5,868 bases of DNA. Source: Thermoplasmata archaeon (GTDB lineage: Archaea > Thermoplasmatota > Thermoplasmata > Lutacidiplasmatales > UBA184). Numbering within the stretch: the stretch's first letter is position 1; every line of letters begins with the position of its first letter. Below the pieces are notes generated by a model that was not told where the DNA came from, did no database searches, and saw nothing but the letters and a program-made list of their open reading frames with translations. The DNA lies in NCBI GenBank assembly GCA_030039525.1, contig JASHVI010000266.1, positions 1-5,868 of the forward strand, given 5' to 3'. The position numbers and the translations under genes are program-made. Of the stretch, positions 1-5,575 are shown one piece after another.

Positions 1-46
1 GACGCCCGGTCCTCGGGCGGGGGGTGACCGCGACGCGGGAGGCCAT
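1..46 (-). CDS. 5' end of a divergent minus-strand gene (partial, unidentified)
   Basis: Read on the minus strand from an ATG at 46, the frame is open to the left edge and gives 15 residues, MASRVAVTPRPRTGR. Almost every codon ends in G or C, as in the real genes here, whereas plus-strand frame 2 through this stretch has mixed third positions. A CATATG box lies 28-29 bp upstream of the ATG, the same spacing as the other leaderless genes in the window. The product cannot be recognised from 15 residues. A second minus-strand ATG at 74 would give a longer N-terminus with less typical codon endings, so I prefer 46. The call is inference from codon pattern and promoter spacing. Confidence 0.35.
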   Translation of the reverse strand, partial: MASRVAVTPRPRTGR

Positions 47-71
47 CGGACGGCCCGCTCAGGCCCTCCGG

Positions 72-77
72 CATATG
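72..77 (-). promoter_or_regulatory. Candidate TATA box for the left-edge divergent gene
   Basis: CATATG is one of very few A/T-containing clusters in this GC-rich region. Its centre lies about 28 bp upstream of the minus-strand ATG at 46, which would place the transcription start at or next to the start codon. The hexamer is palindromic, so direction is inferred from spacing alone. Confidence 0.3.
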
Positions 78-137
78 GGCTTGACGCGCGCGACGGCGAC
101 GCGCGGCCGTTCGGCGCTCTCGCCGCCGGGTAACCTC

Positions 138-143
138 CATATC
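138..143 (+). promoter_or_regulatory. Candidate TATA box for the acyl-CoA dehydrogenase-thiL operon
   Basis: CATATC is centred about 27 bp upstream of the ATG at 168, with a second AT-containing cluster (GGTAACC) just upstream at about 129-135. There is no Shine-Dalgarno before the ATG, so the transcript is probably leaderless. This box also argues that translation starts at 168 and not at the upstream in-frame GTG at 24, because the box would otherwise lie inside the coding region. Confidence 0.45.
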
Positions 144-167
144 CCGCCGGCCCTCGCTGGCCTCGGG

Positions 168-1358
168 ATGGAGTTCGCGCTCACCGACGAGGAGGCCGCC
201 TTCCAGGAGGCCGTCCGGCGGTTCGGGGACAAGGTGCTCCGGCCCGCCGAAGCCCGGATCGACTCCGAGGGGCGGATCCCCCCCGAGGTCCTCGCCGAAA
301 TGGCCCGCCTCGGGCTCCTCGCGATGCCGGTCCCGGCCGAGCTCGGCGGGATGGGGGCCTCCGCGGTCCTGACCGAGCTCGCCGCCGAGGAGATCGGGCG
401 CGGGGACCTCTCGATGGCGACGGCGGTCTTCTTCCTGCTCGAGGCCGGCTGGGGCCACGTCCTCGCCCGCCACGGGACCGAGGCGGCGCGAACGGAGATC
501 CTCCCGAAGGTCTGCAAGGGCGAGGCGTTCCTGGGGATCGCCACGACGGAGCCCACCGGGGGCAGCGACCTCGCCGCGATGCGCACGCGATCGCGGCGGG
601 AGGGGGCCGAGTTCGTCGTCCGTGGCGAGAAGGCCTTCCTCTCCGGGGTCGAGGAGGCGAAGCGCCTCGGCGGCGGGCACCTCACGCTGACGAGGGGCGA
701 CGGGGAGGGGTTCAACTTCCTCTACGTCCCGACGAACTCCCGCGGCGCCGCCACCCAGAAGTTCGACAACATGGGCCGGATGGGCATCTCCACCGGCGCG
801 ATCACCTACGACGACGTCCGGGTGCCGGAGCGGTACCTCCTGGGCGGGGAGGGCCACGGCTTCGCCGTCGCGCTCTCCGGTTTCACCGTCGCCCGCACCT
901 TCGTCTCCGCGGCGTGCGTCGGCGCGGCGGAGCGCGCGCTCGAGATCGGCACCGCCTACGTCCGGGAGCGCCCGGCCTTCGGGAGCCCCCTCGGGAAGTT
1001 CGAGGGGATCCAGTTCGAGCTCGTCGACCTCTACGCCCAGGTCGAGGCGGTGAAGTGGCAGTGCCGCCGCGCCGCGTGGCTCCTCGACCGGTACCCCCTC
1101 GCGGGCGACGACTCGCACCGCTCGGAGGTCGAGAAGGCCGTGGCCGCGGTGAAGCTCACCGCCCCGCCCCTCGCCTTCGAGGCGGTGAAGCGGGTGATGA
1201 TGTGGTTCGGCGCCGCCGGCTACACCCGCGACGTCGGCCTCGAGCGGGGCCTCCGGGGCGTGATGTCGTACCTCGTGGGCGCCGAGGGCGGGCTCAACAT
1301 CATGCGGATCATCCTCGGGCGCGAGCTCCTCGGCAAGGAGTTCGTGCCGTACCGCTAG
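168..1358 (+). CDS. Acyl-CoA dehydrogenase (FAD-dependent)
   Basis: A 396-residue acyl-CoA dehydrogenase, close to the usual family length of about 380. The family forms an alpha,beta double bond in an acyl-CoA thioester using FAD and passes electrons to ETF; the proteins are soluble. Visible landmarks are the N-terminal helical domain (about 1-120), the flavin-binding TTEPTGGSD (126-134), the middle beta-domain motif MGRMGISTGAITYDDVRVPE (202-221), and the C-terminal helical domain with RPAFGSPLGKFEGIQFELVD (268-287) and GAAGYTRDVGLERGLRG (348-364). The expected catalytic Glu fits E373 in GAEGGLNIMR (371-380), aligned with the YEGTxxIQR loop of medium-chain enzymes. The family assignment is firm; the substrate is not determined, and short-, branched- or cyclic-acyl CoAs are all possible. 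The start at 168 is preferred because the typical LTDEE N-terminus begins there and a TATA-like box sits upstream. The 48-residue extension possible from 24 looks non-coding. The gene is first in an operon with thiL. Confidence 0.95.
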   Translation: MEFALTDEEAAFQEAVRRFGDKVLRPAEARIDSEGRIPPEVLAEMARLGLLAMPVPAELGGMGASAVLTELAAEEIGRGDLSMATAVFFLLEAGWGHVLARHGTEAARTEILPKVCKGEAFLGIATTEPTGGSDLAAMRTRSRREGAEFVVRGEKAFLSGVEEAKRLGGGHLTLTRGDGEGFNFLYVPTNSRGAATQKFDNMGRMGISTGAITYDDVRVPERYLLGGEGHGFAVALSGFTVARTFVSAACVGAAERALEIGTAYVRERPAFGSPLGKFEGIQFELVDLYAQVEAVKWQCRRAAWLLDRYPLAGDDSHRSEVEKAVAAVKLTAPPLAFEAVKRVMMWFGAAGYTRDVGLERGLRGVMSYLVGAEGGLNIMRIILGRELLGKEFVPYR

Positions 1359-1364
1359 GAGGAG
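1358..1364 (+). promoter_or_regulatory. Ribosome binding site of thiL
   Basis: GGAGGAG begins on the last base of the upstream stop codon and ends 8 nt before the ATG at 1373. It is a near-ideal Shine-Dalgarno and settles the thiL start. It is the strongest such site in the window and belongs to an operon-internal gene, which fits a genome that uses Shine-Dalgarno mainly for downstream cistrons. Confidence 0.8.
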
Positions 1365-1372
1365 CGCGTCCG

Positions 1373-2383
1373 ATGGCCCCCGGGGAGCCGCTCGACGAGC
1401 GGGCCTTCCACCGGTGGCTGTCGAGGAGCCTGCGCGGGCCCGCGCGGGGCCTCCTCCCGCTCGGCGACGACGCCGCGGCCCTTCCGATTGGCGGAGGGAA
1501 CGTCGCCATCCTGACCACCGACGCCCTCGTCGAGTGGACCCACTTCCTCCCCGTCTCCCCGCCGGAGGCGGTCGGGGAGGCGGCGGCCGGTGCGAGCCTC
1601 TCCGACGCGGCGGCGAAGGGGGGCCGACCGATCGCGCTCACCCTCGACCTGTTGCTGCCCGCGGAGACCGAGCCCGCCTGGGCGAGGTCCGTGGTGCGCG
1701 GCGCCGACCGGGCGATGCGTCGCTTCGGCGCGGCGGTCGTCGGGGGGGACACGAAGCCCTCGGCGGAGCGCGCGGTCGTCGGCACGCTCCTCGCGATCGG
1801 TCGCTCCGACCGCCTCGCGCCGCACGGGGGCCTGAGGCCCGGCGACGAGCTCTGGACCACCGGCGTCGTCGGGGCCGGAGGGGTCGCCTACCGGGGCTTC
1901 ACCGAGGGCGCCGGCGGGGACCCGACGGCGATCCGGCGGCTGCTGACGATCCGGCCCCGGGTCGCGGAGGGCCTCGCGCTCTCCCGGTTCTCGCACGCCA
2001 CCGTCGACACCTCGGACGGGCTCGCCGCGGCCGCGTGGCGGCTCTCCGAGGCGAGCGGGGTGCGGCTGGAGATCGAGGGCGCCTCCCTCCCGCTCGCGGC
2101 GGGGCTCCGCGCCGGCGAGGACGGCGCGCTCCCGGACGTCACGTTCTTCGGGGGGGACTACGAGCTCCTCGCGGGGATCCCCCCGGGTCGCTCGGCGGCC
2201 GCGCTCCGCGCGGTCCGGTCGGCGGGGGGCCGGCTCACTCGGATCGGCCGCGTCGCGAAGGGCCACGGGGCCCGCCTCCTCGAGGGCAGCACGCTCCGAG
2301 AGATGCCGGGGCCCGGCTGGCGCCCGTTCGGCCGGGGGGCGCCGGACCGGGCGCCGGGCGCCCGGCCGCGTGCGTCGGCGTGA
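1373..2383 (+). CDS. thiL: Thiamine-monophosphate kinase
   Basis: A 336-residue ThiL, which phosphorylates thiamine monophosphate to thiamine diphosphate with ATP, the last step of cofactor synthesis; cytosolic. It belongs to the PurM/AIR-synthase fold superfamily. The metal/nucleotide-binding acidic motifs appear in order: GDDAA (31-35), TTDALVEWTHF (48-58), SDAAAKGGRP (77-86), VVGGDTKPS (122-130), DTSDGLAA (212-219) and FGGDYELL (259-266). The last motif usually reads GEDYEL; here the residue before Asp is Gly. After about residue 310 there is a Pro/Arg/Gly-rich tail that looks disordered and makes the protein slightly longer than typical. The start at 1373 is fixed by the Shine-Dalgarno 8 nt upstream; the same frame is open further back into the preceding gene, but that part is only its shadow. 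The gene sits 14 nt after the acyl-CoA dehydrogenase and is probably co-transcribed with it. No other thiamine genes are visible. Confidence 0.93.
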   Translation: MAPGEPLDERAFHRWLSRSLRGPARGLLPLGDDAAALPIGGGNVAILTTDALVEWTHFLPVSPPEAVGEAAAGASLSDAAAKGGRPIALTLDLLLPAETEPAWARSVVRGADRAMRRFGAAVVGGDTKPSAERAVVGTLLAIGRSDRLAPHGGLRPGDELWTTGVVGAGGVAYRGFTEGAGGDPTAIRRLLTIRPRVAEGLALSRFSHATVDTSDGLAAAAWRLSEASGVRLEIEGASLPLAAGLRAGEDGALPDVTFFGGDYELLAGIPPGRSAAALRAVRSAGGRLTRIGRVAKGHGARLLEGSTLREMPGPGWRPFGRGAPDRAPGARPRASA

Positions 2384-2393
2384 CAAGCCGGGG

Positions 2394-2407
2394 CTAGCCT
2401 CAAGTAC
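2394..2407 (+). promoter_or_regulatory. Candidate promoter of glutamate dehydrogenase
   Basis: The 69-nt gap after thiL has only two A/T-containing clusters, CTAGCC (2394-2399) and AAGTAC (2402-2407). Either could serve as a weak TATA element and would place the transcription start near 2422-2432, giving a 5' leader of about 20-30 nt. Nothing TATA-like lies at the leaderless distance (about 2424), so this gene differs from its neighbours in being leadered. I see no T-run terminator for thiL here, so read-through from the upstream operon is also possible. Confidence 0.3.
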
Positions 2408-2441
2408 CGACCCCCGGGTGGCCGCCGCACCCCGACCGGGG

Positions 2442-2446
2442 AAGGA
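2442..2446 (+). promoter_or_regulatory. Ribosome binding site of glutamate dehydrogenase
   Basis: AAGGA, within GGGGAAGGATC, lies 6 nt before the ATG at 2453 and can pair with the 3' end of archaeal 16S rRNA. It supports this start codon and a leadered transcript. Confidence 0.5.
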
Positions 2447-2452
2447 TCTTCG

Positions 2453-3712
2453 ATGCCCAACGAACCCACCATCAATCCGTTCGAGACGGCGCGCAAGCAG
2501 GTCGATATCGTCGCCGACGTCCTCGGGCTCGATCCCGGGGTCCGCGAGATCCTGAAGAGCCCGAAGCGCACGCTCACCGTCTGCTTCCCGGTCCGGATGG
2601 ACGACGGGCAGTACCGCGTCTTCACCGGCTACCGGTGCCAGTACAACATGGCCCGCGGCCCGACGAAGGGCGGGATCCGCTACCACCCGCAGGTCACGCT
2701 CGACGAGGTCCGCGCGCTGGCCGCCTGGATGACCTGGAAGTGCGCCGTCGTCAACCTCCCGTACGGCGGCGGGAAGGGCGGCATCGTCTGCGACCCGAAG
2801 GGGATGAGCCGCGGCGAGCTCGAGCGGATGACCCGCCGGTTCGCGAGCGAGATCGCCCCGATCATCGGGCCGGAGATGGACATCCCGGCGCCGGACGTCT
2901 ACACGGACAGCCAGACGATGGCCTGGATCATGGACACGTACTCGATGCAGCGGGGCTACTCCGTCCCGGGCGTCGTCACGGGGAAGCCGATCGCCCTGGG
3001 CGGCTCCGAGGGGCGGGGCGAGGCGACGGGGCGCGGATGCGCCTACGTCATCCGCGAGGCGGCGGGGGACGCCGGCGTGAAGGTGAAGGGCGGGACGGTC
3101 GCGGTCCAGGGCTTCGGGAACGCGGGCAGCGTCGCGGCCCACATCCTGCAGGCGGAGCAGGGCGCGAAGATCGTCGCGGTCTCCGACTCGAAGGGCGGGA
3201 TCTACCGGCCCGAGGGGCTGAACGTCCCCGACGTCGAGGCCCACAAGCGCAAGACCGGCTCCGTCGTCGGATTCCCGGGGGCCCAGACCATCAGCAACGA
3301 GCAGGTCCTCGAGACGAAGGCCGACATCCTCATCCCGGCCGCGCTCGAGAACCAGATCACCAAGAAGAACGCCGAGCGGATCCAGGCGAAGATCGTCGCC
3401 GAGGCCGCGAACGGCCCGACCGTCCCGGAGGCCGACGAGATCCTCTACCAGCGGAAGATCGCGGTCCTCCCGGACATCCTCGCGAACGCGGGGGGCGTGA
3501 CGGTGAGCTACTTCGAGTGGGCGCAGGACATCCAGGGGTACTTCTGGGACCTCGTCGACGTCAACAAGCGGCTCGAGCGCGTGATGGTCCAGTCGTACGA
3601 GCAGGTCCACAAGGCCGCGCTCGACCACAAGGTCAACAACCGGACCGGCGCCTACGTCCTCGCGATCCAGCGGGTCGTCGACGCAATCCGGATCCGGGGC
3701 ATCTACCCGTAG
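2453..3712 (+). CDS. gdhA: Glutamate dehydrogenase (NAD(P)-dependent)
   Basis: A 419-residue hexameric-type glutamate dehydrogenase, the usual length for archaeal and small bacterial members. It interconverts glutamate and 2-oxoglutarate plus ammonia in the cytosol, linking nitrogen assimilation or amino-acid catabolism to the citric acid cycle. Visible are the substrate-binding Lys in GPTKGGIRYHP (69-79), Lys in WMTWKCAVVN (92-101), the catalytic Lys108 in LPYGGGKGGI (102-111), the catalytic-site Asp148 in DIPAPDVYTD (143-152), and the Rossmann dinucleotide motif GFGNAGS (220-226). The second beta strand ends in VSDSKGGIY (243-251); this motif occurs in both NAD- and NADP-dependent archaeal enzymes, so cofactor preference is not assigned. 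All key residues are present and the frame is intact. The gene has its own leader and Shine-Dalgarno, unlike its leaderless neighbours, which would suit an abundant protein. Sequence and length make leucine or valine dehydrogenase unlikely. Confidence 0.97.
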   Translation: MPNEPTINPFETARKQVDIVADVLGLDPGVREILKSPKRTLTVCFPVRMDDGQYRVFTGYRCQYNMARGPTKGGIRYHPQVTLDEVRALAAWMTWKCAVVNLPYGGGKGGIVCDPKGMSRGELERMTRRFASEIAPIIGPEMDIPAPDVYTDSQTMAWIMDTYSMQRGYSVPGVVTGKPIALGGSEGRGEATGRGCAYVIREAAGDAGVKVKGGTVAVQGFGNAGSVAAHILQAEQGAKIVAVSDSKGGIYRPEGLNVPDVEAHKRKTGSVVGFPGAQTISNEQVLETKADILIPAALENQITKKNAERIQAKIVAEAANGPTVPEADEILYQRKIAVLPDILANAGGVTVSYFEWAQDIQGYFWDLVDVNKRLERVMVQSYEQVHKAALDHKVNNRTGAYVLAIQRVVDAIRIRGIYP

Positions 3713-3735
3713 CGACGCCGCGGTCCCGCCGAGGT

Positions 3736-3741
3736 CTTACT
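3736..3741 (+). promoter_or_regulatory. Weak candidate TATA box of the phosphoribosyltransferase gene
   Basis: CTTACT, in GAGGTCTTACTCC, is the only A/T-containing cluster in the 52-nt gap after glutamate dehydrogenase. Its centre is 26-27 bp before the ATG at 3765. No Shine-Dalgarno precedes that ATG, so a leaderless transcript is likely. The match to an archaeal TATA box is poor and the call rests on position. Confidence 0.35.
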
Positions 3742-3764
3742 CCGGCCCGGCTCCGGTCGTTCCG

Positions 3765-4388
3765 ATGCCGGAGCTGCCGAGGTGCCGGCGGGCCGGCTGG
3801 CCGGAGCTCGACGCCTGGGCGGACGCGCTCGCCGAGCGCATCGAGGTCGCCGACGCCGTCCCCCAGACCCTCGTCGCGCTCACCCGGGGCGGCTGGGTGC
3901 CGGCCCGGCTCCTCGCCGATCGACTCGGCATCCGCCGCCTCCTCGCCCTGCGGGTCCGGCACTGGGGGGTCACCGCCACCCCGGACGGCTCGGCCGAGCT
4001 GACCGAGGGGCTCCGCGAGCCGGTGCGGGGCGAGTCGGTGCTCGTCGTCGACGACATCACCGACACGGGCGAGAGCCTGCGGCTCGCCGTCGAGCACGTC
4101 CGGGCGGCGGGGCCCTCGCGCCTCCACAGCGCGGCGCTCCTCCACATCGCGCGCTCGGCCTTCGTCCCCGACTTCTTCGCGGAGGAGATCCCGCGCGACG
4201 GCTGGGTCTGGGTCGTCTTCCCCTGGAACTTCTGGGAGGACCTCCGGGCGCTCGGGGCCCGGGCCCTCGAGGAGTCGCACGGCGACCTCGGCGCCGCCCA
4301 CGCGCTCCTCGCGGAGCGCTGCGGGCTGCGCGTCACCCTCGAGGAGCTGCGCCGGGCCGTCGCGCCGGCCCCGGCGCTCGGCCGGTAG
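3765..4388 (+). CDS. Purine-type phosphoribosyltransferase (COG2236-like)
   Basis: A 207-residue type I phosphoribosyltransferase, which transfers ribose-5-phosphate from PRPP to a nucleobase or related acceptor in the cytosol. The PRPP loop is clear: SVLVVDDITDTGESL (91-105), with the Asp-Asp pair at 96-97 and the T-D-T-G phosphate loop at 99-102. Upstream, LTRGGWVPARLLADRLGI (39-56) is the expected early phosphate/Mg-loop region with its Arg-Gly-Gly. A WVVFPWNFWEDL segment (149-160) resembles the aromatic/proline region seen in archaeal COG2236 xanthine/hypoxanthine-guanine enzymes. From these I infer purine salvage, but the accepted base cannot be read from sequence. The C-terminal 40 residues are helical and Ala/Leu-rich. 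The start is the first ATG and has a weak TATA-like box at leaderless distance. The gene ends 6 nt from the convergent DUF373 gene. Confidence 0.87.
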   Translation: MPELPRCRRAGWPELDAWADALAERIEVADAVPQTLVALTRGGWVPARLLADRLGIRRLLALRVRHWGVTATPDGSAELTEGLREPVRGESVLVVDDITDTGESLRLAVEHVRAAGPSRLHSAALLHIARSAFVPDFFAEEIPRDGWVWVVFPWNFWEDLRALGARALEESHGDLGAAHALLAERCGLRVTLEELRRAVAPAPALGR

Positions 4389-4394
4389 CCGTCG

Positions 4395-5471
4395 CTAGAC
4401 CGCGGGCGCGGCGGGGGCGCTCCGCGTCTTCAGGTACTGGGAGAGCACGCCGGCCCCGGTCACGAGGCCGAGCCCGAGGGCGAGCACGACGCCGATCACG
4501 ACGTTCGGCTGCGCCGGGTACGACTCGAGGTACGAGACGAGCTGGAGCATCCCGTAGCTGACGAAGCCGATCCCGATGATCGAGGTCGTCGCGATCGGGA
4601 AGGAGCGGGGGAGGCGCGATCGCGCGAGGTACCAGCGGATCGCCCGCCCGGTCTCCCAGAGCTCCCCGGCGAGGAGCCAGTAGATGAGGCCGGCGCCGGC
4701 GAAGCCGACGACGCGGTCGAGCGGGATCCCGCTCGGCCGCGCCAGGTAGGCGGTGTACCCCTCGACGAACCCGATGTCCGCGAGCCCGATGGCGAGGAGG
4801 CCGAAGCCGAAGGCGACCGAGCCGGTCCGAATGTCGGTCGAGGCGGAGCGGAGGGACTCGATGAGCGCCTCGTCGATGTCGAAGGTCCAGGCGACCAGGT
4901 AGACGCCGAGCAGGATGAGGAGGCCGGTGACGCCCCACCAGAAGACGCCGCCCGCGGCGGCGAGGCCGATCGTGAGGAGCACGACGGCGAGCGGGAGGAC
5001 CGTCTTCGCCCGGAGCTTCGGGTCCTTGAGGGCCTTGACGATCGTGTAGTACGTCGACTCGATCGTCTCGGACTGCCGGATGTGGATCCGGTGGACCCCG
5101 TCGAGGGGGATCCGGGAGCCGAGGATCGGCGCGAGGAACTCGTCCTCGGCGCCGTCGGAGACGAGGTGGGCCGCCTCGGCCGGGATCTGGGAGAGGACCT
5201 TGTCGAACTGCTCGGCTACCTTGCGGTCCGAGAGCAGCCCGACCTTCGGGCTCCCCGTGAGGACGACGACCTCGGCGTCCTGCCCTTCGGTGCGGAGCTC
5301 ATCGAGGAGCCGAACGGCCGCGAACATCGCGTTCGTGTCGGAGTCCTCGGGGTCCGCGGTCCCGAGCTTCTGTGCCGCCTCGAGGACCGCCGTCCGCCCG
5401 ACCACCGGGCCCAGGACCCCGGCCTTCCGTCCGAGGTCGTCATCGCGGTCGACGCAGACGACGAGGCGCAT
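4395..5471 (-). CDS. DUF373 family archaeal membrane protein
   Basis: A 358-residue protein with the hallmarks of DUF373 (COG2237), an archaeal membrane family of unknown function. The N-terminal part (1-150) has no signal peptide and looks like a soluble alpha/beta domain: an opening strand followed by the acidic VDRDDDLGRKAG (7-18), GPVVGR (21-26), DSDTNAMFAAVRLLDEL (43-59), and a strand-loop VVVLTGSP (68-75) that recalls nucleotide- or ligand-binding folds. Six likely membrane helices follow, near 156-174, 176-195, 217-236, 253-269, 293-312 and 323-345. Charged loops at 196-216 and 270-292 (with several Arg) fit cytosolic N- and C-termini by the positive-inside rule. This topology suggests a cytosolic sensor or enzyme domain tethered to a membrane domain, but no activity can be assigned. 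The ATG at 5471 has no Shine-Dalgarno and a GTTAAG box 29 bp upstream, so the transcript is probably leaderless. The gene is divergent from proS. Confidence 0.92.
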   Translation of the reverse strand: MRLVVCVDRDDDLGRKAGVLGPVVGRTAVLEAAQKLGTADPEDSDTNAMFAAVRLLDELRTEGQDAEVVVLTGSPKVGLLSDRKVAEQFDKVLSQIPAEAAHLVSDGAEDEFLAPILGSRIPLDGVHRIHIRQSETIESTYYTIVKALKDPKLRAKTVLPLAVVLLTIGLAAAGGVFWWGVTGLLILLGVYLVAWTFDIDEALIESLRSASTDIRTGSVAFGFGLLAIGLADIGFVEGYTAYLARPSGIPLDRVVGFAGAGLIYWLLAGELWETGRAIRWYLARSRLPRSFPIATTSIIGIGFVSYGMLQLVSYLESYPAQPNVVIGVVLALGLGLVTGAGVLSQYLKTRSAPAAPAV

Positions 5472-5489
5472 GCACGGCGGACATGGGAG

Positions 5490-5520
5490 CCGGCTCGCTT
5501 AACGCTGCGTGTCGAGCCGG
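5490..5520. repeat. 8-bp inverted repeat flanking the DUF373 TATA box
   Basis: CCGGCTCG (5490-5497) and CGAGCCGG (5513-5520) are exact reverse complements separated by 15 bp, and the DUF373 TATA candidate sits within the spacer. The left arm also overlaps a perfect 10-bp palindrome, GAGCCGGCTC (5487-5496). Occupancy of these arms would block core-promoter access, so an operator role is plausible. Short GC-rich dyads do occur by chance in such DNA. Confidence 0.45.
5498..5503 (-). promoter_or_regulatory. Candidate TATA box of the DUF373 gene
   Basis: On the minus strand this reads GTTAAG, centred 29-30 bp before the ATG at 5471. It shares the GTTA core with the proS boxes at 5539 and 5569. 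No Shine-Dalgarno lies between it and the start codon, consistent with a leaderless mRNA. Confidence 0.5.
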
Positions 5521-5538
5521 ACACGACGGCGAGACCGA

Positions 5539-5544
5539 GTTATC
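5539..5544 (+). promoter_or_regulatory. Upstream TATA-like box before proS
   Basis: GTTATC in AGTTATCCGACC repeats the proximal proS box 30 bp further upstream. It would start transcription near 5567-5570, giving proS a leader of about 30 nt with no evident Shine-Dalgarno. It may be a second promoter, a protein-binding copy, or a duplication remnant. Confidence 0.3.
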
Positions 5545-5554
5545 CGACCGGTCG
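5545..5554. repeat. 10-bp perfect palindrome after the upstream TATA-like box
   Basis: CGACCGGTCG is its own reverse complement and directly follows the box at 5539-5544. Its outer CGACC and GGTCG match the ends of the dyad that follows the proximal proS box. A possible protein-binding half of a duplicated unit; the function is not known. Confidence 0.4.
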
Positions 5555-5562
5555 ATGGAGGC

Positions 5563-5574
5563 CGAAAAGTTATC
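5563..5574 (+). promoter_or_regulatory. BRE/TATA promoter element of proS
   Basis: CGAAAA (5563-5568) followed by GTTATC (5569-5574) is the most A-rich stretch of the intergenic region and resembles an archaeal B-recognition element next to a TATA box. The TATA centre is 29-30 bp from the ATG at 5601, which predicts a transcription start at or just before the start codon and a leaderless mRNA. Confidence 0.6.
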
Positions 5575-5575
5575 C

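Noticed and set aside
24..167. 48-residue N-terminal extension of the acyl-CoA dehydrogenase
   Set aside because: It has no family counterpart and contains the TATA-like box. The canonical N-terminus begins with the ATG at 168. It is not convincing as a targeting or membrane segment.
914..1372. Upstream extension of the thiL frame into the acyl-CoA dehydrogenase gene
   Set aside because: The extra residues are Arg-rich shadow sequence. The strong Shine-Dalgarno at 1358-1364 and the family N-terminus fix the start at 1373.
2415..2433. Short inverted repeat GGGTG...CACCC before glutamate dehydrogenase, considered as a terminator or riboswitch stem
   Set aside because: Only 5 bp arms with a 7-nt loop in GC-rich DNA, no T-run and no recognisable aptamer core; too weak to call.
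1355..3628. Minus-strand open frame of 757 codons opposite thiL and glutamate dehydrogenase
   Set aside because: Its sequence is low-complexity Arg/Leu/Asp/Val/Pro and it runs antisense to two clearly identified genes. Long antisense open frames are expected in very high-GC DNA where stop codons are rare.
2635..4002. Plus-strand open frame of 455 codons in another frame across glutamate dehydrogenase and the phosphoribosyltransferase
   Set aside because: Arg/Gly/Pro-rich shadow translation without recognisable domains; it spans an intergenic promoter and two real genes.
4333..4938. Other-frame minus-strand open frame of 201 codons inside the DUF373 gene
   Set aside because: Arg/Pro/His-rich shadow of the DUF373 frame, which itself has clear membrane helices and family features.
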